64,000 nucleotides of DNA, taken from the NCBI GenBank assembly GCA_021780105.1, contig JAJXZJ010000029.1, positions 21,263 to 85,262 on the forward strand. Direction: 5' to 3'. Position numbers and translations under genes: made by a program. Source of the stretch: a bacterium (GTDB lineage: Bacteria; Verrucomicrobiota; Verrucomicrobiia; Limisphaerales; J093). Positions 7,799 through 16,961 of the stretch are shown here, piece after piece. The notes beneath the pieces were generated by a model that did not search any database, had not been told where the DNA came from, and saw nothing but the letters and a program-made list of their open reading frames with translations. Position 1 is the stretch's first letter. The number at the start of each line of letters is the position of its first letter.

Positions 7799-10321
7799 AT
7801 GAGATTCAATTCCGGCAAATTGGTTTCGGTCCTCTGCGGCATGCTGCTGGTGGCAAATCCGATGGACCGCGTTTGGGGGGCTGGATTGCAGATTGTCAGC
7901 CTGAACGGAGCCTGGGAGTTTGCGCCAGCGGGCGGTGGCGAGTGGCGACCGGCAACCGTTCCTGGCTGCGTGCATTCTGATTTGCTGGCTGCCGGAAAAA
8001 TCCCCGATCCGTTTTACCGCGAAAACGAAAAGGCGGTGCAGTGGGTCGGCGAAACCAACTGGGTTTACCGCCGCACGTTTCAGGTTTCGACGAGCGAGTT
8101 GGCCCATGACCGGGTACTCCTGCGATGCCAGGGTCTGGACACATTCGCCACGATCCGGGTGAACGGACGCGAACTTGGGCGCACGGACAACATGTTTCGC
8201 ACGTGGGAATTTGACGTTAAACCGGTGCTGCAAGCGGGCACCAACAGCATCGAAATCGCCTTCGAATCGGTGCTGCCCTACATGAAGCAACGCAACACGG
8301 AACGGCCGTTGTATGAATGGGCCGGCTCACACGAACCCAAAGGCCGGGCGTGGGTGCGCAAGGAACCCTGCGATTTCGGCTGGGATTGGGGCCCGGTGTT
8401 GATTACCTGCGGCATCTGGAAGCCGATCGAGTTGGTGACGTTCGATGAGGCAAGGCTGGCGGATGTGGCCATTCTTCAGGATCTGTCGGACAAGACGAAG
8501 GCGGAGCTCACCGTGCAAATCAAAGCCGAGACAACCAAACCTTCAGATTTGCGAGCCGTGGTCCACGTTACCCAGGCCAACCGACCCATTGCGCAGGAAG
8601 AGTTGAATCTCGTGGACGGCGCGGCCACGGCGCATTTGACGGTTCACGATCCGATGCTGTGGTGGCCGAACGGCATGGGGAAACACCCGCTCTACGACGT
8701 GCAGGTGGATTTGCTTGGCGTGAATCACACCTTGCTGGACCGAACGGTCAAACGCATCGGACTGCGCACGGTTCAGTTGCTGCCGGCGGACAACACGCAT
8801 TCGCTGCGGTTTGCGGTGAACGGCGTTCCGTTTTTTGCCAAGGGCGCAAACTGGATTCCCTGTGATCCGTTTCCCAATCGGGTGACCCCCGCTGAACTTC
8901 GGCGCTACGTTGCCGGTGCGGTCGCCGCCAACATGAACATGATGCGGTTCTGGGGCGGCGGTTATTACGAGGAAGACGCATTGTATGATGCCTGCGATGA
9001 GATGGGCATTCTGGTCTGGGACGACTGCAAATTTGCCTGTTCAAGCTATCCCGCGTTTGATCCTGCGTTCATGGAAAATGTGCGCCAAGAAATCCGCGAT
9101 AACGTGCGCCGGCTTCGCCATCACCCGAGCATCGCCGTCTGGTGCGGGAACAATGAGATTTCCCTGATGACCGGCCCCAAGTGGTCCACCAACAGCATGG
9201 CGCGCGCTGATTACGACAAGCTGTTCACCGGCCTGATCGGCGGGGAAATCAAGCAACTCGACCCGCAGGCGCTTTACGTGCCGGGCAGTCCCGAGGTGGG
9301 CGATGTCCATTACTGGCAGGTGTGGCACGGCGGAAAACCGTTTGAGGCCTACCACAGCCTGAACGGATTCATGAGCGAATTCGGCTTTCAATCGTTTCCC
9401 GAACCCAGAACCGTTGACACCTACACGGCGCCCGAAGACCGGACCTCGCTGTTCACGCCGGTCATGGAATGGCACGAACGTTCCGCCGGTGACGGCAACA
9501 AGATCATCAGCGACATGATGCAGCGCTACTTCATGCCCGCCAAGGATTTCGACAGCGCCTTGTGGTTGAGCCAGATCTTGCAGGGCTATGGCATCAAGAG
9601 CGGAGCGGAGTTTTGGCGACAAAACATGCCCCTCTCGATGGGCTGCATCTTCTGGCAGTATGACGACATCTGGCCGGTCGCGAGCTGGTCGTCGGTGGAT
9701 TATTTCGGCCGGTGGAAGGCGCTGCAATACATGGCGCGGCGCTTCTATGCGCCCGGGCTGGTTTCCGGTCGCGCTGAGACCACCAACCAGTCCGTGGCCG
9801 TTTACGTCACGAGCGATCTCCTCCACTCCAGTCGTGGACGGCTTTCCTGGCAGGTGACCGATCTCAACGGGAAATCGTTGGAGCGCGGAAACCAAACACT
9901 CGACTTGGACGCTCAAGCCAGTCGCATCGCCAAGAAATTGGATGTGGCCGGACTCGCCGAGCAGCACGGCGCCACCAATTTGCTAGTCTGGCTCGAGTTG
10001 AAAGTGCCGGGACAGCCGGTTTCCAAAAACCTGGTGACGTTCGTTTATCCGAAGGAACTGAACCTGCGGGATCCCGGACTCAAAACGTCCGTTCGCCAGA
10101 CCGGCGAGGAGTTTCACGTTAAACTGACCGCCAAAGCGCCGGCACTCTGGACCTGGCTGACGTTGAAGAATTCTGACGCCCGATACTCGGATAATTTCGA
10201 TCACGTGCGCCCTGGTTCACCCGTTGAAATGACGGTGAAGCCTCAACGCTCCATGACAGTGGCAGAATTCAAGAATGAATTACAGGTGCATAGTCTTTAC
10301 GACACTTACAGCCATCCTTGA
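7799..10321 (+). CDS. Secreted GH2 beta-mannosidase
   Basis: 840 residues with an N-terminal signal peptide (1-29). It has the GH2 order: jelly-roll sugar-binding domain (LNGAWEF at 36-42; GLDTFATIRVNG at 112-123), Ig-like domains, and a TIM barrel from about 335. AVWCGNNE places the acid/base Glu at 453 and FMSEFGFQ the nucleophile Glu at 527. RFWGGGYYE and CIFWQYDDIWP are characteristic of beta-mannosidases rather than beta-galactosidases. It removes terminal beta-mannose from manno-oligosaccharides. A GTG six bases upstream (7793) is an alternative start; neither has a clear ribosome site. It is divergent from the ABC-F gene and convergent with prfC. Confidence 0.93.
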   Translation: MRFNSGKLVSVLCGMLLVANPMDRVWGAGLQIVSLNGAWEFAPAGGGEWRPATVPGCVHSDLLAAGKIPDPFYRENEKAVQWVGETNWVYRRTFQVSTSELAHDRVLLRCQGLDTFATIRVNGRELGRTDNMFRTWEFDVKPVLQAGTNSIEIAFESVLPYMKQRNTERPLYEWAGSHEPKGRAWVRKEPCDFGWDWGPVLITCGIWKPIELVTFDEARLADVAILQDLSDKTKAELTVQIKAETTKPSDLRAVVHVTQANRPIAQEELNLVDGAATAHLTVHDPMLWWPNGMGKHPLYDVQVDLLGVNHTLLDRTVKRIGLRTVQLLPADNTHSLRFAVNGVPFFAKGANWIPCDPFPNRVTPAELRRYVAGAVAANMNMMRFWGGGYYEEDALYDACDEMGILVWDDCKFACSSYPAFDPAFMENVRQEIRDNVRRLRHHPSIAVWCGNNEISLMTGPKWSTNSMARADYDKLFTGLIGGEIKQLDPQALYVPGSPEVGDVHYWQVWHGGKPFEAYHSLNGFMSEFGFQSFPEPRTVDTYTAPEDRTSLFTPVMEWHERSAGDGNKIISDMMQRYFMPAKDFDSALWLSQILQGYGIKSGAEFWRQNMPLSMGCIFWQYDDIWPVASWSSVDYFGRWKALQYMARRFYAPGLVSGRAETTNQSVAVYVTSDLLHSSRGRLSWQVTDLNGKSLERGNQTLDLDAQASRIAKKLDVAGLAEQHGATNLLVWLELKVPGQPVSKNLVTFVYPKELNLRDPGLKTSVRQTGEEFHVKLTAKAPALWTWLTLKNSDARYSDNFDHVRPGSPVEMTVKPQRSMTVAEFKNELQVHSLYDTYSHP

Positions 10322-10354
10322 GTGAGGTTGAAGCGTGGGGACCGATTGCCTGAG

Positions 10355-11956
10355 TCATTCCCTTGCTGTTTGCACCGGCAGCGCGGAGAGCGGCACGTTC
10401 CTGTTTGTTTCAGCGAAATAGTTAGCCGACCAGTCGTTGGGGAAGAGCACCACCGGATTCTTGCCGAGGTCGTAGGCGAGCTTCGTGCCGCTCGGCAACA
10501 ACAGGGCGTCGAGTTCGTCTTCGGTCATGCCCTCCGGCAGCCAGCGGACGACGGTCCACGGCGCGGCTTCGAGGCGCGAGGCCGCGCCGTATTCACTTTC
10601 AAGCCGGAACTGCACGACCTCGAATTGCAGCGGACCCACCGCCGCGAGCAACGGCAGCTTGACGGATGAATGGCGCAGGTAAAGCGTCTGAATGACGCCT
10701 TCCTGCATCAACTGGTCCAGACCCTGGCGAAATTGTTTGAACTTGGCCGTGTTCGGGTTGTGCAAATACGCAAATGCCTCGGGCGTGAAGCGCGGGATTT
10801 CCTTGTAGGTGATGGCCGGATCGGTCGTGAGCGTGTCGCCAATGCCGAAACTGTCGTGGCCGACCAGGCCGATGACGTCGCCGGGGAACGCCTCGTCCAC
10901 CGTCTCGCGCTCGTTGCCGAACAGTTTGTGCGAGCTGGACAGGCGCACCTTTTTGGCGGAGCGCGAGTGATGCACCGTCATGTCGCGCTCGAATTTGCCG
11001 GAGCAAACGCGGACGAACGCGATGCGGTCGCGGTGCTTCGGGTCCATGTTCGCCTGGATTTTGAAGATGAAACCGCTGAAATGAGGGTGCTCGGGGGAAA
11101 TCTCCGTGCCCGCCATGATGCGCGGCTTCGGCGCCGGCGCATGTTTCAGAAAACCGTCGAGCAAAAGCTGGACGCCAAAGTTATTGATGCCGCTGCCAAA
11201 GAAAACCGGCGTGGTCCGGCCGGCGAGCACGGCGGCTTCGTCAAAGTCATGCCCGGCATGCTGGAGCATTTCGAGTTCCTCGACGGTCTTGTGAAACGTC
11301 GCGTCGTCAAGCTGGCCGCGAATCGCGGGATCGTGGAGTCCGCCAACCTCGACCGGCGCGCGATATTGGCCGCCCACGGTGCGCTCGAACAGGTGCATTT
11401 GCTGGCCCTGCCGGTCATAGACGCCGCGAAAATCGAGGCCGTTGCCGATGGGCCAGTTCACGGGGAACGCGCCAATGCCGAGCACGCGCTCCAGTTCATC
11501 GAGCAGCGCCAGCGGATCTTTCATCGGCCGGTCGCACTTGTTCATGAACGTGAAGATCGGCACGCCGCGCTGGCGGCAGACCTCGAAGAGCTTGCGCGTC
11601 TGCGGCTCGATGCCCTTGGCCGAATCAATCACCATCACCACCGAATCCACGGCGGTGAGCACGCGGTAGGTGTCCTCGGAAAAGTCCTTGTGCCCCGGCG
11701 TGTCCAGCAGGTTCAGGCGGTAGCCGTTGTAATCGAACTGCAACACCGTCGAACTGATCGAAATGCCGCGCTTCTTTTCCAGCTCCATCCAGTCGGACGT
11801 GGTGGCGCGCTGGTTTTTGCGGGCGGTGACCGAGCCGGCGAGCTGCACCGCACCACCGTAAAGCAACAGCTTTTCGGTCAGCGTGGTCTTGCCCGCGTCG
11901 GGATGCGAGATGATCGCGAACGCCCGCCGTTTCTGGATTTCTTTGGCAATATTCAC
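10355..11956 (-). CDS. prfC: Peptide chain release factor 3
   Basis: 533 residues, full length for RF3, the GTPase that recycles RF1/RF2 from the ribosome after termination. G motifs are SHPDAGKTT (G1), DTPGHKDF (G3) and NKCDRP (G4). The switch region has RGISISSTV, and RF3-specific blocks follow (FEVVQFRLESEYG, MHLFERT). The start is GTG at 11956, giving MNIAKEIQKRR, which aligns with the family N-terminus. It converges with the beta-mannosidase gene with 33 bases between them. Confidence 0.97.
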   Translation of the reverse strand: MNIAKEIQKRRAFAIISHPDAGKTTLTEKLLLYGGAVQLAGSVTARKNQRATTSDWMELEKKRGISISSTVLQFDYNGYRLNLLDTPGHKDFSEDTYRVLTAVDSVVMVIDSAKGIEPQTRKLFEVCRQRGVPIFTFMNKCDRPMKDPLALLDELERVLGIGAFPVNWPIGNGLDFRGVYDRQGQQMHLFERTVGGQYRAPVEVGGLHDPAIRGQLDDATFHKTVEELEMLQHAGHDFDEAAVLAGRTTPVFFGSGINNFGVQLLLDGFLKHAPAPKPRIMAGTEISPEHPHFSGFIFKIQANMDPKHRDRIAFVRVCSGKFERDMTVHHSRSAKKVRLSSSHKLFGNERETVDEAFPGDVIGLVGHDSFGIGDTLTTDPAITYKEIPRFTPEAFAYLHNPNTAKFKQFRQGLDQLMQEGVIQTLYLRHSSVKLPLLAAVGPLQFEVVQFRLESEYGAASRLEAAPWTVVRWLPEGMTEDELDALLLPSGTKLAYDLGKNPVVLFPNDWSANYFAETNRNVPLSALPVQTARE

Positions 11957-12481
11957 AAACCAGGAAGAGTAACCAACGGTCCGGCGGGAACAAGTTTTGG
12001 ATGTTGCGCCGGCAAATCACCGACACGGCCCGGACGGCATCCGGCGGCCAGACGCCCGCCATTGTCTCCCCCGGCCGGGTGGAGGGGGGTGACGCTGGAC
12101 AACTTCTTCAAGCGGCTGCCGAACGACCTTGGCGAAGCGAAAGGCCGGAGCACGCCGGGCCGGATTCGGCGCGGTTCTGAACATCCAGGGATCACCCGCA
12201 GTCGGTGAATCGCCGGGAAGAAAGGACGACTCTCCAAACGAGGCGGCTTCGCGGAAACAATCGCTGCGCCAGTCCATTGCACGGCCATGGCCAACGGCCC
12301 TTGCCGGCCTAACCACGCGCTTCCGCCCGGTTGCCCATCCAATGCCGTCGTCACGCTGATGACGGTCGGTGCTTTGCGCCTTTGCACCTTGAAACGCCGC
12401 GCGCAAAAGGTTGCCTCATCCGTATTCGCGCCGCGCGCAATGCCGGTTTGCGGCGGCAGACGGACTGCCCCTGCGGGCGCC
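11957..12481. other. Intergenic stretch between infA and prfC
   Basis: 525 bases with overlapping open frames on both strands, none with recognisable similarity or a ribosome site. I see no tRNA, hairpin-plus-T-tract or tandem repeat. It presumably carries the prfC promoter. Confidence 0.4.
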
Positions 12482-12697
12482 TCAGCGGACCCGCCAGGTG
12501 ATGCGGGCCTTGTTCAAATCGTAAGGCGACATTTCCATTTTCACACGGTCGCCGACGGTCAGGCGCACCCAGCGTTTGCGCATCTTGCCGCAAATGGTCG
12601 CCAGCACCTGATGTTTGTTGTCCAGTTCCACGCGAAACATCGTGCCGGGGAGCACGGTGGCAACACGGCCTTCCACTTCAATGTGTTCTTCCTTCAT
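12482..12697 (-). CDS. infA: Translation initiation factor IF-1
   Basis: 71 residues, one S1/OB-fold domain. It matches IF-1 from [12 protein letters not shown] through [23 protein letters not shown] and [19 protein letters not shown], ending ITWRVR. IF-1 sits in the ribosomal A site during initiation. The family is 71-73 residues, which fixes the start at the ATG at 12697 inside a longer open frame. It is not in a ribosomal-protein operon here; the gene upstream on the same strand is an RRM protein that has its own terminator, so infA is probably transcribed separately. Confidence 0.97.
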   Translation of the reverse strand: MKEEHIEVEGRVATVLPGTMFRVELDNKHQVLATICGKMRKRWVRLTVGDRVKMEMSPYDLNKARITWRVR

Positions 12698-12771
12698 AGG
12701 CTGATGATGCTGTGCCGGCCGGTGAACACGCAGATCACCCCGCCGGCCGGCGAACCGGATGCTGCCAAATG

Positions 12772-12805
12772 AAAAAGGCGGAGTCCGGTTCCCCCGAACC
12801 CCGCC
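12772..12805 (-). terminator. Rho-independent terminator of the RRM gene
   Basis: On the minus strand a GC-rich stem forms (GGCGG at 12801-12805 with CCGCC at 12777-12781; inner GGTTC/GAACC with a 4-base loop and a 5-base bulge). It is followed by TTTTT (12776-12772). It begins 16 bases after the stop codon of the RRM gene. Confidence 0.8.
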
Positions 12806-12821
12806 AGAAATTTCCGAAGGC

Positions 12822-13160
12822 TCAGTAGCGGCTGCGACCACCGCCACCGTAACCGCGGCCGCCGCCGCCGCCGCCGAATTCACGGCGACCACCGCCACCG
12901 GGCGCCCGCTCTTCGCGCGGCTTCGCCACATTGACGGTGAGGGCGCGACCGCCCATCTGGGCGCCGTTCAGCGCCTGGATGGCCTTCTGTGCTTCCTCTT
13001 CCGTGCTCATGGTGATGAAACCAAATCCCCGCGGCCGGCCGCTCACGCGGTCCACCATCAGGTTGGCTTCAAGGACCGTGCCGTGCGCCGCGAAGGCGTC
13101 CTGCAGGTCGTTTTCGGTGGTTTCGAAGGATAGATTTCCGACGAACAATTTATTATTCAT
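12822..13160 (-). CDS. Single-RRM RNA-binding protein with Gly/Arg tail
   Basis: 112 residues. One RNA recognition motif fills 1-80: RNP2 is LFVGNL (5-10) and RNP1 is RGFGFITM (44-51). A tail of GGGG and Arg-Arg/Gly-Tyr units follows, ending GRSRY. This is the bacterial/cyanobacterial Rbp-like architecture, often cold-inducible and thought to act as an RNA chaperone. The ATG at 13160 ([10 protein letters not shown]) is chosen because alignment begins there; a start 12 codons upstream adds unrelated residues. It has a terminator just downstream and a long 5' leader region. Confidence 0.92.
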   Translation of the reverse strand: MNNKLFVGNLSFETTENDLQDAFAAHGTVLEANLMVDRVSGRPRGFGFITMSTEEEAQKAIQALNGAQMGGRALTVNVAKPREERAPGGGGRREFGGGGGGRGYGGGGRSRY

Positions 13161-13505
13161 GTGATGTTTGGCTGTCTGACAAGCTTTGCTTTCCACAGAC
13201 TGTTCCCGAACGTCGGGTTTAAAATCATCACTGAACCAGGTTCACCTGAAGATCTACCATGCCTAGAAAGAGACAAGCTATCCAACAGAACGCGCGCAAT
13301 ATTGCGGATTTCGGCAGGATAGCAACAACAATCGGCAACTTTTTTTCACCTCCCCGTCCCGCTCAATCCCGCGCCGAAACGCGGCCCGGGGCCATTCCTT
13401 CCGGCGGCACGCGTGCGGACGACTCTCGCTGACGCGCCGCGCCCGGCCTCTCGTCGCGGCTCGCGCAGTTCGCAGCCGAAAGGTTGGCGTCAGGCATCCT
13501 GCCGG
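13161..13505. other. Upstream region of the RRM gene
   Basis: 345 bases separate the RRM start from the end of the subtilase gene. This is AT-richer than its surroundings near 13220-13345. It includes a small perfect hairpin, CCCGA-ACG-TCGGG (13206-13218), which would lie in the leader of the RRM mRNA. No second gene is supported; a long regulated 5' leader is possible but inferred. Confidence 0.35.
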
Positions 13506-15383
13506 TCAGCGTTCCCGTTTCAACGCCTGGATCAGCGCCACGGGGTCGGCCAGTGTGCCGAGTTGCACGGTCTCGCCGTCGCGCGTAACCGGCACGGTGC
13601 GCCCGGTCTTGAGTGCGGCCGCCCAGAACGCCTCCGGTGTCACGTCCGGCTTCGCCTCGCAGGCCAGCGCATACAGTCCGGCGATCCACGGCACGGACCA
13701 GCTCCAGCCCGCGCTGGCATAAAATGCGTCGTCGTCCGGGCCGGTGGGACCGGCCGTGGTCCGCGCGTCCATCGGCACCAACAGCCGTTCGCCAGGCCGA
13801 AACCGGCCGGGACCGTTCCAGAATTGCGACGCCCACCATGATCCCAGGCCAAACGACTCGAACTGGTCCGGATCCAGCAGGGCATCGCGGCCGAGGCCGT
13901 GGAACTTGAAGCCGTAATGGCGCTCAATGGACGTCGTAATCACGAACACGCCTTCGCGTTGGGCGCGTTCCACGGCGGCGTCCGCCACGGCACCGCCTTT
14001 CATGTCCGGCGACCAGCCGACGGAAATCGAGATGACCCGCAGCTTCCGCCCGGCCGGCAGCGTGGCATTCACGTCAAGCAACCGGTGAATCGCCGCTGCC
14101 AGCGAGGTGAAGTCCAGTTCGCCCCTCGCGTCCGCGTGCCACTGGGCCACGTAATACAACTCGGCTCCGGGCGCGACGCCACAGGTCTTGCCCACGGCAA
14201 TGGACGCGACCGCCGGGCCATGCATGGAGGCATCGCTGTTCACGGCGTAGTGGATTTCCTCGTAGAGCCGGAGCCGGGCGCGGTATTCGCGATGGTTGAC
14301 GAGCAGCGTCTGGTCAATGATGCCAAGGCCGACGCCGCGGCCCGTGAAACCGCGGGCGTGCAGCGCGCAAACGCCCAGGCCGGGGTTCCGACCGAGCTCC
14401 ATGATGTGCTGCGCGTCAAATCCGGCGGGCATTCGTTGCGGCCAGCGGGTCCGGCTGTCGAAGTCCGAATGCAACAGGTCGGCCAGCCGGTCCTGGAGGT
14501 CCAGCGCGCGCAGGTCGTAGCTGCGCAGATCCACCTGGTCGTGGCGCGGTGAGTTCGCATCCCAGTGACCGATTTCCGCTCGCGTGCCGCGACGGAATTT
14601 CAACGGCGCCGGCTGGCGGACGATTTCCAGCCGGCCGGTGGCGGACAGGTTCGTTTGGAATCGGGGCATGGCGGCAAACGGCCAGGGAGCGGCCGCGGCC
14701 GCGGGCCGGGCAAAGCGCGTGTCCGGCAGGTCAGGGTTAAGCTTGGCTCCGGTAAAGTGAAATTCGACTTCGTGGTCCGCCCGGATGGTGTGCGGCAGTT
14801 TCAACCCGCCCACCTCCCGGTAATCTTCCAAAGTCAGCGTGCCGACGCGCGCCAGCCGGCCGCTGGCCGCGTCGAACCAGAGCCGCGGCCGGACCTCGGT
14901 TTTGTTGCGAACCGTGTAAAAGGTCTGGTTGTTCGTTCGGACCTCGTCGCTGAGTCCCCCGCCGTAAAGCTCCGTCAGGCGGAGTTGGCCGAAGGGCGCC
15001 GTTGCGAGCATCAGGTCGAGCATCACGGCCTGATCTTGCGGATCGGTCACGTCACGAACACCGTCCGGCTTGGACGCCCAAAGCCGCGCCTGCGTGTCCC
15101 GGCCGTGCTGGAACGTCGTGCCATCCGCCTTCTTGAGCGTGAGCACCATGAAGCCGGGCGCCTTGAGGGCCAGTTCGACGCTGAACTCGTGCGGTCCCTC
15201 GCGTCCCGTGCCGGTGAAAACGATGTTGGTCGCCTGCGTCAGCGCCTCGCGACCACCGATGGCGTTCAGGTGCGCGTCAATCAATTCCGCCGCCGGTGGC
15301 GGTGCCACCGCGGCCAGCATGCTGGCCAGGCAAACCACCGCGGCGAAGGCACTGACGCCCAAGGAGTGTCTGATAGTGTTCAT
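13506..15383 (-). CDS. Exported S8 subtilase with N-terminal LolA/outer-membrane-lipoprotein-sorting-like domain
   Basis: 625 residues. A signal peptide (1-32) is followed by an all-beta domain (33-215) starting AELIDAHLNAIGG, the pattern of LolA/LolB-like or MucB-like exported proteins. The subtilase part runs from about 320: GIIDQTLL gives Asp357, SMHGPAVASIAVG gives His388, and AGWSWSVPWIAGL aligns with the usual GTSMAAP block, placing Ser561. The block is strongly altered, and the oxyanion-hole Asn of the usual A-A-G-N motif is not obvious (VFVITTSIERHYG). The triad is present in order and spacing, so activity is likely but unproven. It diverges from the GntR operon. Confidence 0.78.
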   Translation of the reverse strand: MNTIRHSLGVSAFAAVVCLASMLAAVAPPPAAELIDAHLNAIGGREALTQATNIVFTGTGREGPHEFSVELALKAPGFMVLTLKKADGTTFQHGRDTQARLWASKPDGVRDVTDPQDQAVMLDLMLATAPFGQLRLTELYGGGLSDEVRTNNQTFYTVRNKTEVRPRLWFDAASGRLARVGTLTLEDYREVGGLKLPHTIRADHEVEFHFTGAKLNPDLPDTRFARPAAAAAPWPFAAMPRFQTNLSATGRLEIVRQPAPLKFRRGTRAEIGHWDANSPRHDQVDLRSYDLRALDLQDRLADLLHSDFDSRTRWPQRMPAGFDAQHIMELGRNPGLGVCALHARGFTGRGVGLGIIDQTLLVNHREYRARLRLYEEIHYAVNSDASMHGPAVASIAVGKTCGVAPGAELYYVAQWHADARGELDFTSLAAAIHRLLDVNATLPAGRKLRVISISVGWSPDMKGGAVADAAVERAQREGVFVITTSIERHYGFKFHGLGRDALLDPDQFESFGLGSWWASQFWNGPGRFRPGERLLVPMDARTTAGPTGPDDDAFYASAGWSWSVPWIAGLYALACEAKPDVTPEAFWAAALKTGRTVPVTRDGETVQLGTLADPVALIQALKRER

Positions 15384-15546
15384 ACATTTTGTGTTTGGTT
15401 GAGGATACTCATGCCGGTGTCAGTCCGCCGCCCGGCCAGCCGGTCAACCCGCGTATTTCAGATTTGGACCACGCCGGCATGGCTTCATCACGCCGAAGGT
15501 GCGCTTTTCATGCTCCGGTGTCCCCGGAAAAAAGTGGCGTGACGAC

Positions 15547-15575
15547 TGGACAAGGGTCATGTCAAAGTGTAATAG
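15547..15575 (+). promoter_or_regulatory. Candidate promoter of the GntR/ABC operon
   Basis: TGGACA (15547-15552) and TAATAG (15570-15575) are separated by 17 bases, about 58 bases before the regulator's ATG. The -10 match is weak (3 of 6). The position, overlapping the operator, supports the assignment. Confidence 0.45.
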
Positions 15576-15589
15576 ATGACTATGACACT
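15566..15589. promoter_or_regulatory. Inverted-repeat operator, YtrA/GntR type
   Basis: AGTGTAATAG, a 4-base centre (ATGA), then CTATGACACT. The two 10-base arms match at 9 of 10 positions. YtrA-subfamily GntR regulators bind AGTGTA-type palindromes at their own operons. The site overlaps the candidate -10 element and lies 44 bases upstream of the regulator start, so autorepression is the simple reading. Confidence 0.7.
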
Positions 15590-15632
15590 TGTCAACCAGC
15601 GCCAACGCGACCGCGGGCGGGAGGTTTGAGGC

Positions 15633-16025
15633 ATGGAACTCCGTCTTTCCACTTCCGACGGCGTGCCCGTTTACCGCCAGATCGTCAGCCAGGTGAAATA
15701 CCTGATGGCTGCGGGCCGGCTGCAAGCCGGGCAGGAATTGCCGACGATCCGGGCGCTGGCCGAGAAGCTGGTCATCAACCCGAACACCGTCGTCCACGCC
15801 TACGCGGAACTGGAGCGCGAGGGCGTGGTGGTGCGGCGGCACGGTTCGGGCACGTATGTGGCGGACACCCCGCCCCGCCGCGCCACCAGCGCCCGCCGCG
15901 AGACTCTGATCCCCAAGGTGGACTCGCTGCTCGCCGATGCCGCGCACCTCAATCTCGGCGTGGAGGAAGTGATCCGTCTCGTCTGCGAACGTTACGCCAA
16001 CCTCAAACAACCGGACAAATCATGA
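15633..16025 (+). CDS. GntR-family transcriptional regulator, YtrA subfamily
   Basis: 130 residues. An N-terminal winged helix (10-75) carries the GntR signature: YRQIVSQVKYLMAAGRLQAG, LPTIRALAEKLVINPNTV, YAELEREGVVV, HGSGTYV. A short two-helix effector/dimer part follows, the size and layout of YtrA-type repressors that control ABC transporter operons. The ribosome site GGGAGG precedes the ATG. Its stop overlaps the start of the ABC ATPase (ATGA), so the two are translationally coupled. An inverted repeat upstream is its likely operator. Confidence 0.92.
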   Translation: MELRLSTSDGVPVYRQIVSQVKYLMAAGRLQAGQELPTIRALAEKLVINPNTVVHAYAELEREGVVVRRHGSGTYVADTPPRRATSARRETLIPKVDSLLADAAHLNLGVEEVIRLVCERYANLKQPDKS

Positions 16026-16915
16026 ACGACTCGACCATCATCGAACTGGACCGGGTTTCCCGGCGCTTCGGCGCGAAGCTCGCGCTGGACGAAGTTACCC
16101 TCCGCGTGCCGCGTGGGGTTGTGCTCGGCCTTGTCGGCGCCAACGGCGCGGGCAAGACCACCTTGATCCGCCACCTGCTCGGCCTGCTCCGCGCACAGCG
16201 CGGCGCCGTGCGCGTGTTCGGCCTCGACCCCGCCACGCACCCGGTGTCGGTGCTGGCGCGGCTCGGCTATCTGTCCGAGGACCGCGACCTGCCGCCGTGG
16301 ATGTCCGTCGGCGAACTGCTGCGCTACAGCCGCGCCTTCCGGCCCGCTTGGGATACGGGCTACGCGGAGCAGTTGCGGGAACAATTTCAACTCGCGCCCG
16401 GTGCCGTGCTCCGTCAACTGTCGAAAGGCGAGCTGGCCAAGGCTGGTTTGATCGTCGCCCTCGCCCACCGGCCCGAGCTGCTGGTGCTGGACGAACCCAG
16501 CTCCGGCCTCGATCCGATTGTGCGCCGCGAACTGCTCGAAGCGGTCGTCCGGTCCGTCGCCGAGCAGGGTCGCACCGTGATCTTCTCGTCGCACCTGCTC
16601 GACGAAATCGCCCGCGTCTCGGACCACGTCGCGATGATGGCCCACGGCCGGCTGCTGTTGCACGGCCCGCTCGCCGGGGTGTTGGAGCACCATCGCCGCA
16701 CAGTCGTGCGCGCCAACGTGACGCGCGACCGTCTCGTCCAACTACCCGGTGTGCTGGCTGTGACCGGCGGGCCGGTCGAATGGACGGTCATCGGCAACGG
16801 CTCGCCGGAGGCGTTCGCGCCGGCATTGCACGCGCTTGGCGGCGAGTCGTTGGAAGAAAGCGACGCGACGTTTGAAGAAATCTTCCATGCCCGTGTCGGC
16901 CACGCGGCCGCTTGA
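16022..16915 (+). CDS. ABC transporter ATP-binding protein (YtrB-like)
   Basis: 297 residues, one ABC cassette. Walker A is GANGAGKTT, the signature is LSKGELAKAGL, Walker B is LLVLDEPSSGLDP, and the switch His is in IFSSHLLDE. The signature LSKGE and the tail after residue 215 match the CcmA/YtrB type of ATPase that pairs with polytopic permeases. The start overlaps the regulator's stop. It probably energises the permease encoded next; the substrate is unknown. Confidence 0.93.
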   Translation: MNDSTIIELDRVSRRFGAKLALDEVTLRVPRGVVLGLVGANGAGKTTLIRHLLGLLRAQRGAVRVFGLDPATHPVSVLARLGYLSEDRDLPPWMSVGELLRYSRAFRPAWDTGYAEQLREQFQLAPGAVLRQLSKGELAKAGLIVALAHRPELLVLDEPSSGLDPIVRRELLEAVVRSVAEQGRTVIFSSHLLDEIARVSDHVAMMAHGRLLLHGPLAGVLEHHRRTVVRANVTRDRLVQLPGVLAVTGGPVEWTVIGNGSPEAFAPALHALGGESLEESDATFEEIFHARVGHAAA

Positions 16916-16961
16916 AGAAAGGGCAAATGGGATCTGACCAACCTGCCACCAGAACTTCGCC

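Noticed and set aside
12862..12880. Trinucleotide CCG run as a regulatory repeat
   Set aside because: It encodes the poly-Gly tail of the RRM protein and is explained by that.
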